DNA of 64,000 bases from Roseovarius nubinhibens ISM (lineage in GTDB: Bacteria; Pseudomonadota; Alphaproteobacteria; Rhodobacterales; Rhodobacteraceae). The position numbers were made by a program, and so were the translations under genes. Below, one piece after another: positions 8,241 to 17,363 of this stretch. Position 1 is the first letter of the stretch, and each line of letters begins with the position of its first letter. The notes beneath the pieces are model-generated. The model did not search any database. It was given only the letters and a program-made list of their open reading frames with translations, and had not been told where the DNA came from. The stretch covers positions 1,675,466 through 1,739,465 of the forward strand of contig NZ_CH724156.1 of the NCBI RefSeq assembly GCF_000152625.1, in the 5' to 3' direction.

Positions 8241-9308
8241 ATGACCATCCGGTTCAACGACGAAACCTTCCGCGACGATTACACCTTCTTCAACTCGCCC
8301 GAGGCGATTGCGCGGTTTCCCTTCCCTTTTGATCGCGACGATTACATGTACTCGGTCAACATGGAGCCGCATAAAACCGGCCCCGAGGGCACGCCGTTCA
8401 ACGTGCGCTTTGACGTGGACGAACATTACGTCAGCGAAATGCGCGACCGCGAGATCACCCTGACCGAGGACCCGCTGCGCTGCCAATCGCTGCCGCATAT
8501 GGAACTGGCGGGCTGGGATCTGCTCGAACTCATCATGCGCTCCAAGGCCGAGGATTACCCCGAGCTTTTCGAGCTGCATTGCGATGGCGACCGCTGGCAC
8601 TGGATCAACAGGCCGCTCGGGATCGATCAGCGTTTTACCTTCGGCGACGCGACCACGCTGCCCTATGGGCCGATGGAATATATCACCCGCCAGGCGCAGG
8701 GCGATTTCGCCGTGCTCGATCAGCGCGAAGACAATCTCTGGATGGATGCCGGCATGGTCACCAGCCAGGCGGATTGGAGCCTCGATTTCGACATCGGCAT
8801 GAATTTCTTCGAATGGCACGCCCCGGTGCCAAAGGCGCATGAGATGGGCATTTTCCAGCGTGCGCTGAAATTCCTGATGCAGATCAATCAGGACAATCCG
8901 GCACGCCGCCTGAACTGGACCATGACCGTCAACCCCCGGCTCGACACCAGCCCCGAGAACTATCACAAATGGGGCCCGGAAAAGCGCACCATCACCTCCG
9001 AAAATGTCGGGCAAAAACAATATCTCCGGGTCGAGCTGCAAACCTTCTGGCGGCTGCCCCGATCGAATGCGCTGGCCTTTCCGATCCGGTGCTACCTGAT
9101 CAATCTCGAAGATCTGGTGAGCGTCCCGAAATGGGGGCGCAGGCTGCACCGCGTGCTGCGCGACCTGCCCGACGAACTGGCCGATTACAAAGGCTTTGCC
9201 GTCAACCGGCCGGTGATCGTCGACTACTTGTCGCAGCATGACGATGGCGCGGCCACCTCTGCCGGGATCTACCCGACCGCGGATGACGCGCCCCGCACCC
9301 CCGCCTGA
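8241..9308 (+). CDS. dmmC: Heme-dependent oxidative N-demethylase catalytic subunit DmmC
   Basis: A 355-residue protein of the DUF3445 / heme-dependent oxidative N-demethylase family, whose PAS-like fold binds heme and removes a methyl group from dimethylamine to give methylamine and formaldehyde. Family stretches include RFPFPFDRDDY, LPHMELAGWDLLELIM, LGIDQRFTFG, WSLDFDIGMNFFEWHAPVP and RVELQTFWRLPRSNALAFPIR. The length matches the family. It is the last of the four clustered subunits and starts 9 bases after dmmB. With tmm upstream, the window covers TMA to TMAO and DMA to MMA, but not the TMAO demethylase between them. Confidence 0.9.
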   Translation: MTIRFNDETFRDDYTFFNSPEAIARFPFPFDRDDYMYSVNMEPHKTGPEGTPFNVRFDVDEHYVSEMRDREITLTEDPLRCQSLPHMELAGWDLLELIMRSKAEDYPELFELHCDGDRWHWINRPLGIDQRFTFGDATTLPYGPMEYITRQAQGDFAVLDQREDNLWMDAGMVTSQADWSLDFDIGMNFFEWHAPVPKAHEMGIFQRALKFLMQINQDNPARRLNWTMTVNPRLDTSPENYHKWGPEKRTITSENVGQKQYLRVELQTFWRLPRSNALAFPIRCYLINLEDLVSVPKWGRRLHRVLRDLPDELADYKGFAVNRPVIVDYLSQHDDGAATSAGIYPTADDAPRTPA

Positions 9309-9341
9309 GGCGCGCATTTCATCAAAGTAAGGAGGCGCGTG

Positions 9342-9665
9342 ATGGCCTGGATCATTCTCTGTTTTGCCGGGTTGCTGGAAATCGGCTGGGCCATGGGGCT
9401 GAAACTGTCCGACGGCTTCACCCGCCTCGTGCCCACGGTGCTGACCCTCGCCCTCGCGGTGTTCAGCATCTATCTCGTCGGCCTCTCCGCGCGCAGCATC
9501 CCGGTCGGCACCGCCTATGCGGTCTGGGCCGGGATCGGCGCGGTCGGCACGGTGATCTTCGGCATCGTGATCTTTGCCGAACCCGTCTCGCTCATGCGGA
9601 TGGCCTGCGTCGGTTTGATCGTCGCGGGCATCGTCGGGCTGAAACTGGTGGACGGCAGCGCCTGA
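9342..9665 (+). CDS. gdx: SMR-family transporter of the Gdx/SugE type (guanidinium exporter family)
   Basis: A 107-residue protein with four membrane segments. The membrane-embedded Glu is in CFAGLLEIGWAMGLK. SugE/Gdx features are WAMGLKLSDGFTRL and IPVGTAYAVWAGIGAVGTV. GGAGG at 9331 supports ATG 9342 over GTG 9339. It follows dmmC by 33 bases and is probably in the same transcript. Gdx proteins exchange guanidinium for protons; in this amine-degrading operon another small cationic amine could be the substrate, which is inference. Confidence 0.85.
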   Translation: MAWIILCFAGLLEIGWAMGLKLSDGFTRLVPTVLTLALAVFSIYLVGLSARSIPVGTAYAVWAGIGAVGTVIFGIVIFAEPVSLMRMACVGLIVAGIVGLKLVDGSA

Positions 9666-10002
9666 GCCCCGCCGCCCATGCCCTTTGGTTCAGCCTGCGG
9701 CGCAACCGTCAGATGAGCCCGCGCAAAATCTCGACCGCCTTCCGCTAGCGCGCGCCACGCCCCCGCGGGTCGCGGCGCTCAATCCGCTGGTGTCGCGGCC
9801 TTTTTCAGGCCCGGCCCCTCGGACTGTATTTGCATTCCCTCCCCCCGCTCCTCTATCGTGCAGGTGGTTGCCCAAGCAGTGAGAGCGATCAGGACCGCCG
9901 ATGGTAAGCGCAAGCAACCCGCCGCTCCTGTCACAGACCAAAGGCCAATTCGATCCGGCCCGGCAAAATGCGACCCCAGTAAAGATCAACAAGGAGTATC
10001 TT
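9666..10002. other. Intergenic region before the TAXI-TRAP genes
   Basis: No convincing gene in 337 bases. It should hold the promoter of the TAXI receptor gene. No clear terminator for the dmm operon is seen. The only strong signal is the AAGGAG ribosome site at 9990-9995. Confidence 0.5.
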
Positions 10003-11007
10003 ATGATCAACACATTCAAAACGGCTGCGATCAGCGCGGTTCTGGCCCTCGGCATGGCCAGCACGGCTGTCGCGCAGGAGCTTCGCTTCTTTACCATCGG
10101 CACAGGCGGTACCGCCTATACCTATTACCCCATCGGCGGCGTCATCGCGAACGCCATCTCCAAACCCCCCGGTTCGCGCGAATGCGGCGATGGCGGCTCC
10201 TGCGGCGTCGAAGGGCTGATCGCCTCGGCGGTGTCCTCGCGCGGCTCGGTCGATAACGTCAACGCCATCATCTCGGGCCTGCGGGATTCGGGCTTTGCCC
10301 AATCCGACGTGGCCTATTGGGCCTATACCGGCACCGGCACCATGGAGGGCAGCGAGCCCGCAACCGATCTGCGCACCATCGCCGCGCTGTTCGAGGAGCA
10401 TATCCACCTCGTCGCCATGGCCGACAGTGGCATCAACTCGGTCGCCGATCTGGCCGGCAAGCGCGTCTCGCTGGACGAGCCGGGCTCGGGCACCTATGTC
10501 GACGCGCTGCTGATCATGGAGGCCAACGGGCTCTCCATCGACGATCTGACGCCCGAGGCGCTCAAGGGCAACGCCGCCTCTGAGGCGCTGCGCAACGGCA
10601 AGATCGACGCCTTCTTCGTCGTCACCGGCTATCCGACCGGTTCGCTTGTCGAACTGGCCTCTGCCGCCGACATCAAGCTGGTGCCGATCGACGGCGATGC
10701 CGCCGCGACGCTGACCGAGAAATACGGCTTCTTCTCCTCCTCGGAGATCCCCGAAGGCACCTATGAAGGCGTCGCAGGCGTCGACACCGTCGCCGTTGGC
10801 GCCCAGTGGTTCACCTCGGCCAAGGCCGATGAAGAGCTGATCTACAACATCACCAAAGCCCTGTGGAACGACGAGTCGCGCAAGCTGCTCGACGTGGGTC
10901 ATGCCAAGGGTCAGGCGATCACGCTCGACACCGCCCTCGCAGGCGTTGGCGTTCCGCTCCATGCCGGGGCAGAGCGGTTCTATCGCGAAGCTGGCGTGCT
11001 GAAGTAA
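10003..11007 (+). CDS. TAXI-family TRAP transporter solute-binding protein
   Basis: A 334-residue periplasmic receptor. The signal peptide is MINTFKTAAISAVLALGMASTAVAQ, written here in parts: charged start MINTFK, hydrophobic core, cleavage after AVA. The mature start LRFFTIGTGGTAYTYYPIGG is typical of TAXI proteins. Two conserved lobes follow (DLAGKRVSLDEPGSGTY; FFVVTGYPTGSLVELA). AAGGAG at 9990 sets the ATG at 10003. The permease gene follows after a terminator-like hairpin. The ligand is unknown; TAXI systems transport organic acids such as glutamate or 2-oxoglutarate. Closeness to the dmm operon may be coincidental. Confidence 0.9.
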   Translation: MINTFKTAAISAVLALGMASTAVAQELRFFTIGTGGTAYTYYPIGGVIANAISKPPGSRECGDGGSCGVEGLIASAVSSRGSVDNVNAIISGLRDSGFAQSDVAYWAYTGTGTMEGSEPATDLRTIAALFEEHIHLVAMADSGINSVADLAGKRVSLDEPGSGTYVDALLIMEANGLSIDDLTPEALKGNAASEALRNGKIDAFFVVTGYPTGSLVELASAADIKLVPIDGDAAATLTEKYGFFSSSEIPEGTYEGVAGVDTVAVGAQWFTSAKADEELIYNITKALWNDESRKLLDVGHAKGQAITLDTALAGVGVPLHAGAERFYREAGVLK

Positions 11008-11028
11008 GCACAGGCTTTGTCCTTCTGG

Positions 11029-11058
11029 CCTCGGGCGTCTCGGCGCCCGGGGCTTTTT
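11029..11058 (+). terminator. Terminator-like hairpin between receptor and permease genes
   Basis: CCTCGGGCG (11029-11037), 6-base loop, CGCCCGGGG (11044-11052), then CTTTTT. The stem is 9 bp with one G-U pair. Its place suggests partial termination, giving more receptor than permease. Confidence 0.75.
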
Positions 11059-11083
11059 CGAGTGCACCATCAGGGATTTGGAC

Positions 11084-13120
11084 ATGACCGCCGACACCAC
11101 ACCAGAGCTCACCCCGGAACAGCTGGCCGAGATCGAACGCAAATACGATCCCGAAACCGCCTTCCGGCCCACGGGGAAAATGCTCGGCCTCGTCATCGCC
11201 ACCGCGCTGGTCGCCATGTCGGTCTATCATTTCTACGCCTCGGGCTTTGGCCTCGTGCGCGAGCTTCTGCACCGGGGCATTCACATCTCATTCGTGCTCG
11301 GGCTGGTGTTCCTGCTCTTCGGCATGCGCAAGGGCGATGCCACCCTGCCGCCCCGCGCCTGGTATCGGTTCGACGGCGTGCCGATCCTCGACATCATCTT
11401 CGCCCTCCTCGCCGTGGCGGCCGCCATGTACCTGCCGCTCCTGTCGCCCGCGGCGCTGGCACAGCGGGTCGGCAACCCGTCCACCACCGACATCTTCATG
11501 GGCACCGCGCTTCTCGTCCTGACGCTGGAGGCCACCCGCCGCAGCGTCGGCCCGACCCTGCCGATCATCGGCCTGATCTTTATCGCCTTCGCCTATTTCG
11601 GCCCCTGGATGCCCGGCGCGCTGAAACATGGCGGCTCGTCCTGGCTCGCCATCATCAACCATCTCTACATGACCAATCAGGGGATCTACGGCATCGCCAT
11701 CGGTGTCATGGCGCAATATGTCTTTCTCTTCATCCTCTTCGGAGTGCTGGCCACGCGGATCGGGCTTGGGCAGTTGTTCATCGATCTCGCCATGGTCATC
11801 GCCGGGCGCTACTCCGGCGGCCCGGCCAAGGTGGCGATCTTTTCCTCGGCCTTCATGGGCACGATCTCGGGCTCGTCCATCGCCAATACCGTGACCACCG
11901 GGGCGCTCACCATCCCGGCGATGAAGCGGGTGGGCTATCCCGCGCATTTCTCCGGCGCGGTCGAGGCCACCGCATCGACCGGCGGCCAGATCACCCCGCC
12001 GATCCTCGGGGCTGCGGCCTTCATCATGGTCGAATATCTCGAAATCCCGCTGCGCGATGTGCTGGCGGCGGCGCTCTTCCCGGCGCTGCTGCATTACTTC
12101 GGCATTTTTATCATGGTGCATCTCGAGGCCAAGAAACTCGGCCTGCGCGGCCTGCGCGCCGAAGAGCTGCCCAAGATGGGTCTGGTGCTCAAGGACCATT
12201 GGCTGAGCCTGATCCCGCTGATCATCCTCGTCTATCTCATCCTCTCCGGCAAAACCCCCGATTTCGCGGCGGTTTACGGCATCATCGCCTGCGTCGTGGT
12301 GGGCTTTCTCAACCCGACCCACCGGCTGAGCCTGCGGGACCTCTGGGATGGGCTCGCCTCGGGGGCCAAGAACACGCTGGCCGTCGGTGCTGCGGCGGCG
12401 ACCGTCGGCGTCGTCGTCGGCGTGGTGACCCTCACCGGCGTCGGCTTTCGCCTGGGCTATGTGGTGGTGCAGACCGCCACCGACATCGGCACGATGCTGA
12501 GCACGCTGCCGATCCTTGGCTATTTCACGGTGACGCAATGGGCGCTCTTCACCTCGCTCATCCTGATCGCCATCGCCTGTATCATCATGGGGGCGGGCAT
12601 CCCGACCACCGCCACCTATATCATCCTCGTGGCGGTCGCGGCCCCGGCCTTGGCCCAGCTTCAGGTCGAACCGCTCGTCGCGCATTTCTTCGTCTTCTAC
12701 TACGGGGTGCTGGCCGACATCACGCCACCGGTTGCCCTCGCCGCCTATGCCGCCGCCGGGATCGCCGGATCGAACCCGTTCAAGACCGGCAACACCGCCT
12801 TCCGCCTCGGCATCGCCAAGGCTCTGGTGCCTTTCGTCTTCGTCTATTCTCCGGCGCTCCTGCTGGTGGCCGACGGGTTCACATGGTGGGCCTTCACCGT
12901 GACGCTGCTGGGGGCGATGCTGGGCATCGCCTCGCTGGGCGTGGCCTTCTCGGGCTATCTGATCGCGGGGCTCAAGACATGGGAACGCTGGTGGGTGGCG
13001 CTGGTCTCCTTCCTCTTCATCGCGCCGGGCTTGATGACCATGGGGCTGGGGCTGGCGCTGATGCTGCCGATCCTGCTGATTCAGCTGCGGCGGCGAAATG
13101 CCACGACAGTCGAGGCGTAG
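11084..13120 (+). CDS. Fused TRAP transporter permease (DctQM fusion, TAXI type)
   Basis: A 678-residue inner-membrane protein. The N-terminal part with four or so membrane segments corresponds to the small DctQ subunit, and the remaining 450 residues to the large DctM subunit. Typical DctM stretches are FSSAFMGTISGSSIANTVTTG, ATASTGGQITPPILGAAAF and CIIMGAGIPTTATYIILV. ATG 11084 follows AGGGA by 7 bases; TTG 11078 is the in-frame alternative. It acts with the TAXI receptor encoded upstream as a sodium-driven importer. Confidence 0.9.
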   Translation: MTADTTPELTPEQLAEIERKYDPETAFRPTGKMLGLVIATALVAMSVYHFYASGFGLVRELLHRGIHISFVLGLVFLLFGMRKGDATLPPRAWYRFDGVPILDIIFALLAVAAAMYLPLLSPAALAQRVGNPSTTDIFMGTALLVLTLEATRRSVGPTLPIIGLIFIAFAYFGPWMPGALKHGGSSWLAIINHLYMTNQGIYGIAIGVMAQYVFLFILFGVLATRIGLGQLFIDLAMVIAGRYSGGPAKVAIFSSAFMGTISGSSIANTVTTGALTIPAMKRVGYPAHFSGAVEATASTGGQITPPILGAAAFIMVEYLEIPLRDVLAAALFPALLHYFGIFIMVHLEAKKLGLRGLRAEELPKMGLVLKDHWLSLIPLIILVYLILSGKTPDFAAVYGIIACVVVGFLNPTHRLSLRDLWDGLASGAKNTLAVGAAAATVGVVVGVVTLTGVGFRLGYVVVQTATDIGTMLSTLPILGYFTVTQWALFTSLILIAIACIIMGAGIPTTATYIILVAVAAPALAQLQVEPLVAHFFVFYYGVLADITPPVALAAYAAAGIAGSNPFKTGNTAFRLGIAKALVPFVFVYSPALLLVADGFTWWAFTVTLLGAMLGIASLGVAFSGYLIAGLKTWERWWVALVSFLFIAPGLMTMGLGLALMLPILLIQLRRRNATTVEA

Positions 13121-13172
13121 CCACCGCCTCGACGCCCGCCAGACGCGAGTAGCGCCTAAAATTTATGCGAAA

Positions 13173-13189
13173 CGCCCGCGAGTCGGGCG
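13173..13189. terminator. Weak hairpin after the TRAP permease gene
   Basis: CGCCCG, loop CGAGT, CGGGCG. A short T-run follows only on the minus strand, so function as a plus-strand terminator is doubtful. Confidence 0.3.
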
Positions 13190-13282
13190 CTTCCGGCGAT
13201 TTATTGCGCATTTTCGCCAATCGGCTCTGGTTATTTCCCACGGTTCTGCGCCTCATAATCCCGTAACAAGGAGGGGTTTGGT

Positions 13283-14707
13283 ATGGTGGCAGCGCCGGGT
13301 TTCGATGAGATGTGGGGGTCAGATGAACGGCTCAGAGAGCCTTATCAAACCTTCAATGACTGGCTCGACGGTGAAGATCCCAAACGATTGCGGGCCAAGC
13401 AGCGCGAGGCCGAAGAGGTCTTTCGCCTGACCGGCATCACCTTCAACGTCTATGGCCGCGCCGAGGCCGAAGAGCGGCTCATCCCCTTCGACATCATCCC
13501 GCGCATCATCTCGGATCGCGAATGGTCGCGCGTCACCAAGGGGATCGAACAGCGGGTGCGCGCGATCAACGCCTTCCTGCACGACATCTACCACCGCCAG
13601 GAAATCATCAAGGCGGGCCGCATCCCCCGCGAAATGATCAGCGACAACGCCGCGTTCGAGCCTCGGATGATCGGCGTCTCGCCACCGGGCGGCGTCTACA
13701 CCCATATCGTCGGCACCGATCTGGTGCGCACCGGCCCGGACGAATTCTTCGTGCTCGAGGACAACGCCCGCACCCCGAGCGGGGTGAGCTATATGCTCGA
13801 GAACCGCGAAACCATGCTGCAGATGTTCCCCGAGCTCTTTTCCAAGAACCGGGTCAAGGGCGTCCAGAGCTACCCCACCGATCTGCGCCGCTCGCTGGCG
13901 GCCTGCGCGCCTGCCGCGACCACCGACACCCCGGTGGTGGCGGTGCTGACCCCCGGCATCTACAACTCGGCCTATTACGAACATGCCTTCCTCGCCGATC
14001 AGATGGGCGTCGAACTGGTCGAGGGCCATGATCTGCGCGTCGTCGACGGGCGCGTCGCCATGCGCACCACCTGCGGCTACAAACCGATCGACGTGCTCTA
14101 TCGCCGCGTCGATGATGATTTCCTCGACCCGCTCAATTTCAACCCCGAGAGCCAGCTCGGCGTGCCGGGCATTCTCGATGTCTACCGCGCCGGTGGCATC
14201 ACCATCGCCAACGCGCCGGGCACCGGCATTGCCGATGACAAGGCGATCTACAGCTACATGCCCGAGATCGTCGAGTTCTACACCGGCGAACGGCCCCTGC
14301 TGCAAAACGTGCCGACATGGCGCTGTTCAGAGCCTGATCAGCTCGCCTATGTGCTCGACAATCTGCACGAGCTGGTGGTCAAGGAGGTGCATGGCTCGGG
14401 CGGCTACGGCATGCTCATCGGCCCCGCCGCCAGCAAGAAAGAGCTCGCCGCCTTCCGCCGCAAGCTCACCGCGCGGCCCGGCAATTACATCGCCCAGCCA
14501 ACGCTGAGCCTCTCCACCGTGCCCATCTTCGCCCAGCGCGGGCTCGCCCCGCGCCATGTCGATCTGCGCCCCTTCGTTCTGGTCAGCCCGGATCAGATCA
14601 AGGTGACCGCCGGCGGGCTCACCCGGGTCGCCCTCAAAAAGGGCTCGCTCGTGGTGAACTCCAGCCAGGGAGGCGGCACCAAGGACACTTGGGTGCTGGA
14701 GGACTGA
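13283..14707 (+). CDS. Circularly permuted ATP-grasp protein
   Basis: A 474-residue protein of the CP_ATPgrasp_2 family (formerly DUF404/DUF407). Recognisable parts are DIIPRIISDREW, GVSPPGGVYTHIVGTDLVRTG, FFVLEDNARTPSGVSYMLENR, YKPIDVLYRRVDDDFLDP and the late VVKEVHGSGGYGM. AAGGAGGGG lies just upstream of the ATG. It is first of a four-gene operon with alpha-E, transglutaminase-like and Anbu genes. This gene set has been predicted by comparative genomics to make and process an amide-linked peptide or tag; the substrate is unknown. Likely a cytoplasmic ligase. Confidence 0.9.
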   Translation: MVAAPGFDEMWGSDERLREPYQTFNDWLDGEDPKRLRAKQREAEEVFRLTGITFNVYGRAEAEERLIPFDIIPRIISDREWSRVTKGIEQRVRAINAFLHDIYHRQEIIKAGRIPREMISDNAAFEPRMIGVSPPGGVYTHIVGTDLVRTGPDEFFVLEDNARTPSGVSYMLENRETMLQMFPELFSKNRVKGVQSYPTDLRRSLAACAPAATTDTPVVAVLTPGIYNSAYYEHAFLADQMGVELVEGHDLRVVDGRVAMRTTCGYKPIDVLYRRVDDDFLDPLNFNPESQLGVPGILDVYRAGGITIANAPGTGIADDKAIYSYMPEIVEFYTGERPLLQNVPTWRCSEPDQLAYVLDNLHELVVKEVHGSGGYGMLIGPAASKKELAAFRRKLTARPGNYIAQPTLSLSTVPIFAQRGLAPRHVDLRPFVLVSPDQIKVTAGGLTRVALKKGSLVVNSSQGGGTKDTWVLED

Positions 14708-14711
14708 GATC

Positions 14712-15653
14712 ATGCTGGGCAAAACCGCAAACGGCCTGTTCTGGATGTACCGCTCGCTCGAGCGCGCCGAGAACACAGCAAGGCTCATCGAGACCGGCCA
14801 GCGCATCGCGCTCACCCGTCTCGAATCCGGCGAAGGCGAATGGCAATCGGTGCTGCGCTCGGCAGGCAGTCTCGATCAGTTCGAGGAAAACCGCGACGAG
14901 ATGACCAAAGAGGCGGCCATCGACTGGCTGCTGCGCGACCGGGCCAACCCGTCCTCGGTCATGTCCTCCATCGACAACGCCCGTCAGAACGCCCGCCTGG
15001 TGCGCACCGCGCTCACCCATGAGGTCTGGGAAGCCACCAACGCCGCCTATATGGCCGCGCTCGATCTCTTGGCGCGCAAGGTGGCCGAACGCGATCTGCC
15101 CGGCGTGCTCCGCGCCATCCGCCAGCGCACCTCGCTGGTGCGCGGCATGACCCATGGCACGATGCTGCGCAACAATATCTACAATTTCGCCCGGCTCGGC
15201 ACCTTCATCGAACGCGCCGACAACACCGCGCGCATTCTCGATGTGAAATACTATGTGCTGCTCCCTTCGGCGAGCTCGGTCGGCACCTCGCTCGACAATG
15301 TGCAATGGGAAACCATCCTGCGCTCGGTCTCGGCCCGCGGCGGCTTTCGCATGGAATATGGCGCGAGCGGCGGCCCCCGCGAGATCGCGCAATTCCTGAT
15401 CCTCGACCGGCGGATGCCGCGCTCGCTGGCCTTCTGCATGAACAAGCTTTGCGACAACCTGCGCTATCTCAACAGCGGCCAGCCCAAGCTCGGTGAGGCC
15501 CAGACCAAGGCCCAGCAGATCGAACGCACCTATCTGAGCCACGACATTGACGCGGTTTTCGACTATGGTCTGCATGAATACATCCAGAACTTCCTCGGGC
15601 TCCTGGTCGAGCTCTCGGGACAGATTGAAACCGACTTCCGGTTCTACGAGTAG
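14712..15653 (+). CDS. Alpha-E domain protein (DUF403)
   Basis: A 313-residue, almost wholly helical protein. Family stretches are KTANGLFWMYRSLERAENTARLIE at the start, RGMTHGTMLRNNIYNFARLGTFIERADNTARIL, and GGPREIAQFLILDRRMPRSL. It begins 4 bases after the ATP-grasp stop. Alpha-E proteins always accompany the circularly permuted ATP-grasp proteins and probably act with them; no catalytic role is established. Confidence 0.9.
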   Translation: MLGKTANGLFWMYRSLERAENTARLIETGQRIALTRLESGEGEWQSVLRSAGSLDQFEENRDEMTKEAAIDWLLRDRANPSSVMSSIDNARQNARLVRTALTHEVWEATNAAYMAALDLLARKVAERDLPGVLRAIRQRTSLVRGMTHGTMLRNNIYNFARLGTFIERADNTARILDVKYYVLLPSASSVGTSLDNVQWETILRSVSARGGFRMEYGASGGPREIAQFLILDRRMPRSLAFCMNKLCDNLRYLNSGQPKLGEAQTKAQQIERTYLSHDIDAVFDYGLHEYIQNFLGLLVELSGQIETDFRFYE

Positions 15654-15656
15654 ATC

Positions 15657-16454
15657 ATGCGCCTGACCATTCGTCACGAAACCCGCTACCAATTCGACAC
15701 GCCGGTGAAATACGGGCTGCAACAGCTGCGCAAGACGCCGCCCAGCTCGGCGCAACAAGAGGTGCTGTCGTGGCGCACCGAGGTGACCGGCGGCCGCCGC
15801 GAATTGGGGTTTGAGGACCACCATGGCAACAGCGTCGAGTTGATCAGCTTTGACCGCGAGGCCAAGGATCTGACGCTGGTGAGCGAGGGCGAGGTCGAGG
15901 TCACCGACACGCATGGCGTGCTCGGGCCGCATCGCGGGGCAGCGCCGCTCTGGCTCTACGAGCAATCGACCCCGCGCACCAAACCGGGGCAGGGGATCCG
16001 CGCCCTCCTGCGCGACATCCCCGAGGCCGATCCGCTCGACCGGTTGCACCACCTGTCACGGCTCATCCGCGAACGGGTCGCCTTTGAGGTTGGCGCCTCC
16101 GACGTCGCCTGGGGCGCCGAAGAGGCCCTCGCCGCGGCCAAGGGCGTCTGTCAGGATCACACCCATATCTTCCTGACCTGCGCCCGCGCGCTGGGGTTTC
16201 CGGCGCGCTATGTCTCGGGCTATCTGATGCTCGACGACCGCACCGCCCAAGAGGCGATGCACGCTTGGTCCGAGGCCCATGTCGAGGGGCTCGGATGGGT
16301 CGGCTTCGACGTCTCCAACGGGATTTCCCCCGACACACGCTACGTTCGTGTGGCAACGGGGCTGGACTATGCCGAGGTTGCCCCGGTATCGGGAACACGT
16401 ATCGGCGGCACGGGCGAATCCCTCTCGGTCGCCATTGACGTGGTTCAGCAATAG
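15657..16454 (+). CDS. Transglutaminase-like family protein
   Basis: A 265-residue protein. An N-terminal beta domain (MRLTIRHETRYQFDTPVKYG) precedes the papain-like core. The catalytic triad is visible as Cys in AAKGVCQDHTHIFLTCARALG, His in EAMHAWSEAHVEG and Asp in WVGFDVSNG. Starts 3 bases after the alpha-E stop. In this operon type it is a presumed peptidase or amide-bond-exchanging enzyme that works on the product of the ATP-grasp protein. Confidence 0.9.
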   Translation: MRLTIRHETRYQFDTPVKYGLQQLRKTPPSSAQQEVLSWRTEVTGGRRELGFEDHHGNSVELISFDREAKDLTLVSEGEVEVTDTHGVLGPHRGAAPLWLYEQSTPRTKPGQGIRALLRDIPEADPLDRLHHLSRLIRERVAFEVGASDVAWGAEEALAAAKGVCQDHTHIFLTCARALGFPARYVSGYLMLDDRTAQEAMHAWSEAHVEGLGWVGFDVSNGISPDTRYVRVATGLDYAEVAPVSGTRIGGTGESLSVAIDVVQQ

Positions 16455-16464
16455 GAAGACCCGG

Positions 16465-17217
16465 ATGACATATTGCGTGGGGATGATGCTCGAACGGGGC
16501 CTCGTGTTCATGTCGGACACGCGGACCAATGCCGGGCTCGACGACATCTCGACCTTTCGGAAAATGGCGATCTGGGAAACCCCGGGCGACCGCTCGATCA
16601 CCTTGATGGCGGCGGGCAATCTCGCCACCACTCAGGCTGTGGTGAGCCTGCTGGACGAGCGCAGCAAATCCCCCGGCGACCGCGCGCCTTCACTGCTGGG
16701 CGTGCCGTCGATGTTTCAGGCCGCGCGCATGGTGGCCGACACGCTCAAAGAGGTGATCGCCCAACATGCCGACACCGGGCAGCGGGCCGACAGCACCTTC
16801 AACGCCACGCTCATCCTCGGCGGCCAGATCAAGGGCGGCCCCCACCGGCTCTTCCTGATCTACCCCGAAGGCAATTTCATCGAGGCCGGCCGCGACACGC
16901 CCTTCTTTCAGATCGGCGAGACGAAATACGGCCGCCCCATCCTCGTGCGCGCCTACGACCCGAAGATGAGCTTTCAGGCCGCCATGAAACTCCTGCTGGT
17001 GAGCTTTGATTCCACGCTCAAGGCCAATCTCACCGTCGGCGCGCCGTTCGATTTTCACTGCTACGAGGCCGACAGCCTCTGCACCGGCCAGACCGGACGC
17101 GTCGCGGGTGACGATCCGTATTTCCTGTCGATCTCGCAAGGCTGGGGGCAGGCCCTGCGCGAGGCGCTGGATATGCTGCCTGACTTCAAATTGGGCAAAG
17201 ACCCGTCCGACGCCTGA
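16465..17217 (+). CDS. Anbu-type proteasome-related peptidase
   Basis: A 250-residue Ntn-hydrolase of the ancestral beta-subunit (Anbu, bacterial proteasome homologue) family. It starts MTYCVGMMLERGLVFMSDTRTNAG, so removal of Met leaves an N-terminal Thr as the expected nucleophile. ATG 16465 is chosen for this reason and for AGGAAGA upstream; the frame is open back to 16279. FRKMAIWETPGDRSITLMAAGN corresponds to the conserved beta-subunit core. It is the last gene of the ATP-grasp operon, 10 bases after the transglutaminase-like gene. It should form a multisubunit cytoplasmic protease. Confidence 0.9.
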   Translation: MTYCVGMMLERGLVFMSDTRTNAGLDDISTFRKMAIWETPGDRSITLMAAGNLATTQAVVSLLDERSKSPGDRAPSLLGVPSMFQAARMVADTLKEVIAQHADTGQRADSTFNATLILGGQIKGGPHRLFLIYPEGNFIEAGRDTPFFQIGETKYGRPILVRAYDPKMSFQAAMKLLLVSFDSTLKANLTVGAPFDFHCYEADSLCTGQTGRVAGDDPYFLSISQGWGQALREALDMLPDFKLGKDPSDA

Positions 17218-17363
17218 TATCCGTCTGATCGGCACACACAATTCCGTGGGCCGGGGCTGTCGCTTGTATACCGGGCAGGGTGATGCTGCTACACTGCCAT
17301 GGCTATTTTATGCTATTCAAGCGCATGCGCCCGATCACGATTTAGAGACGGAACCCCGAACCG

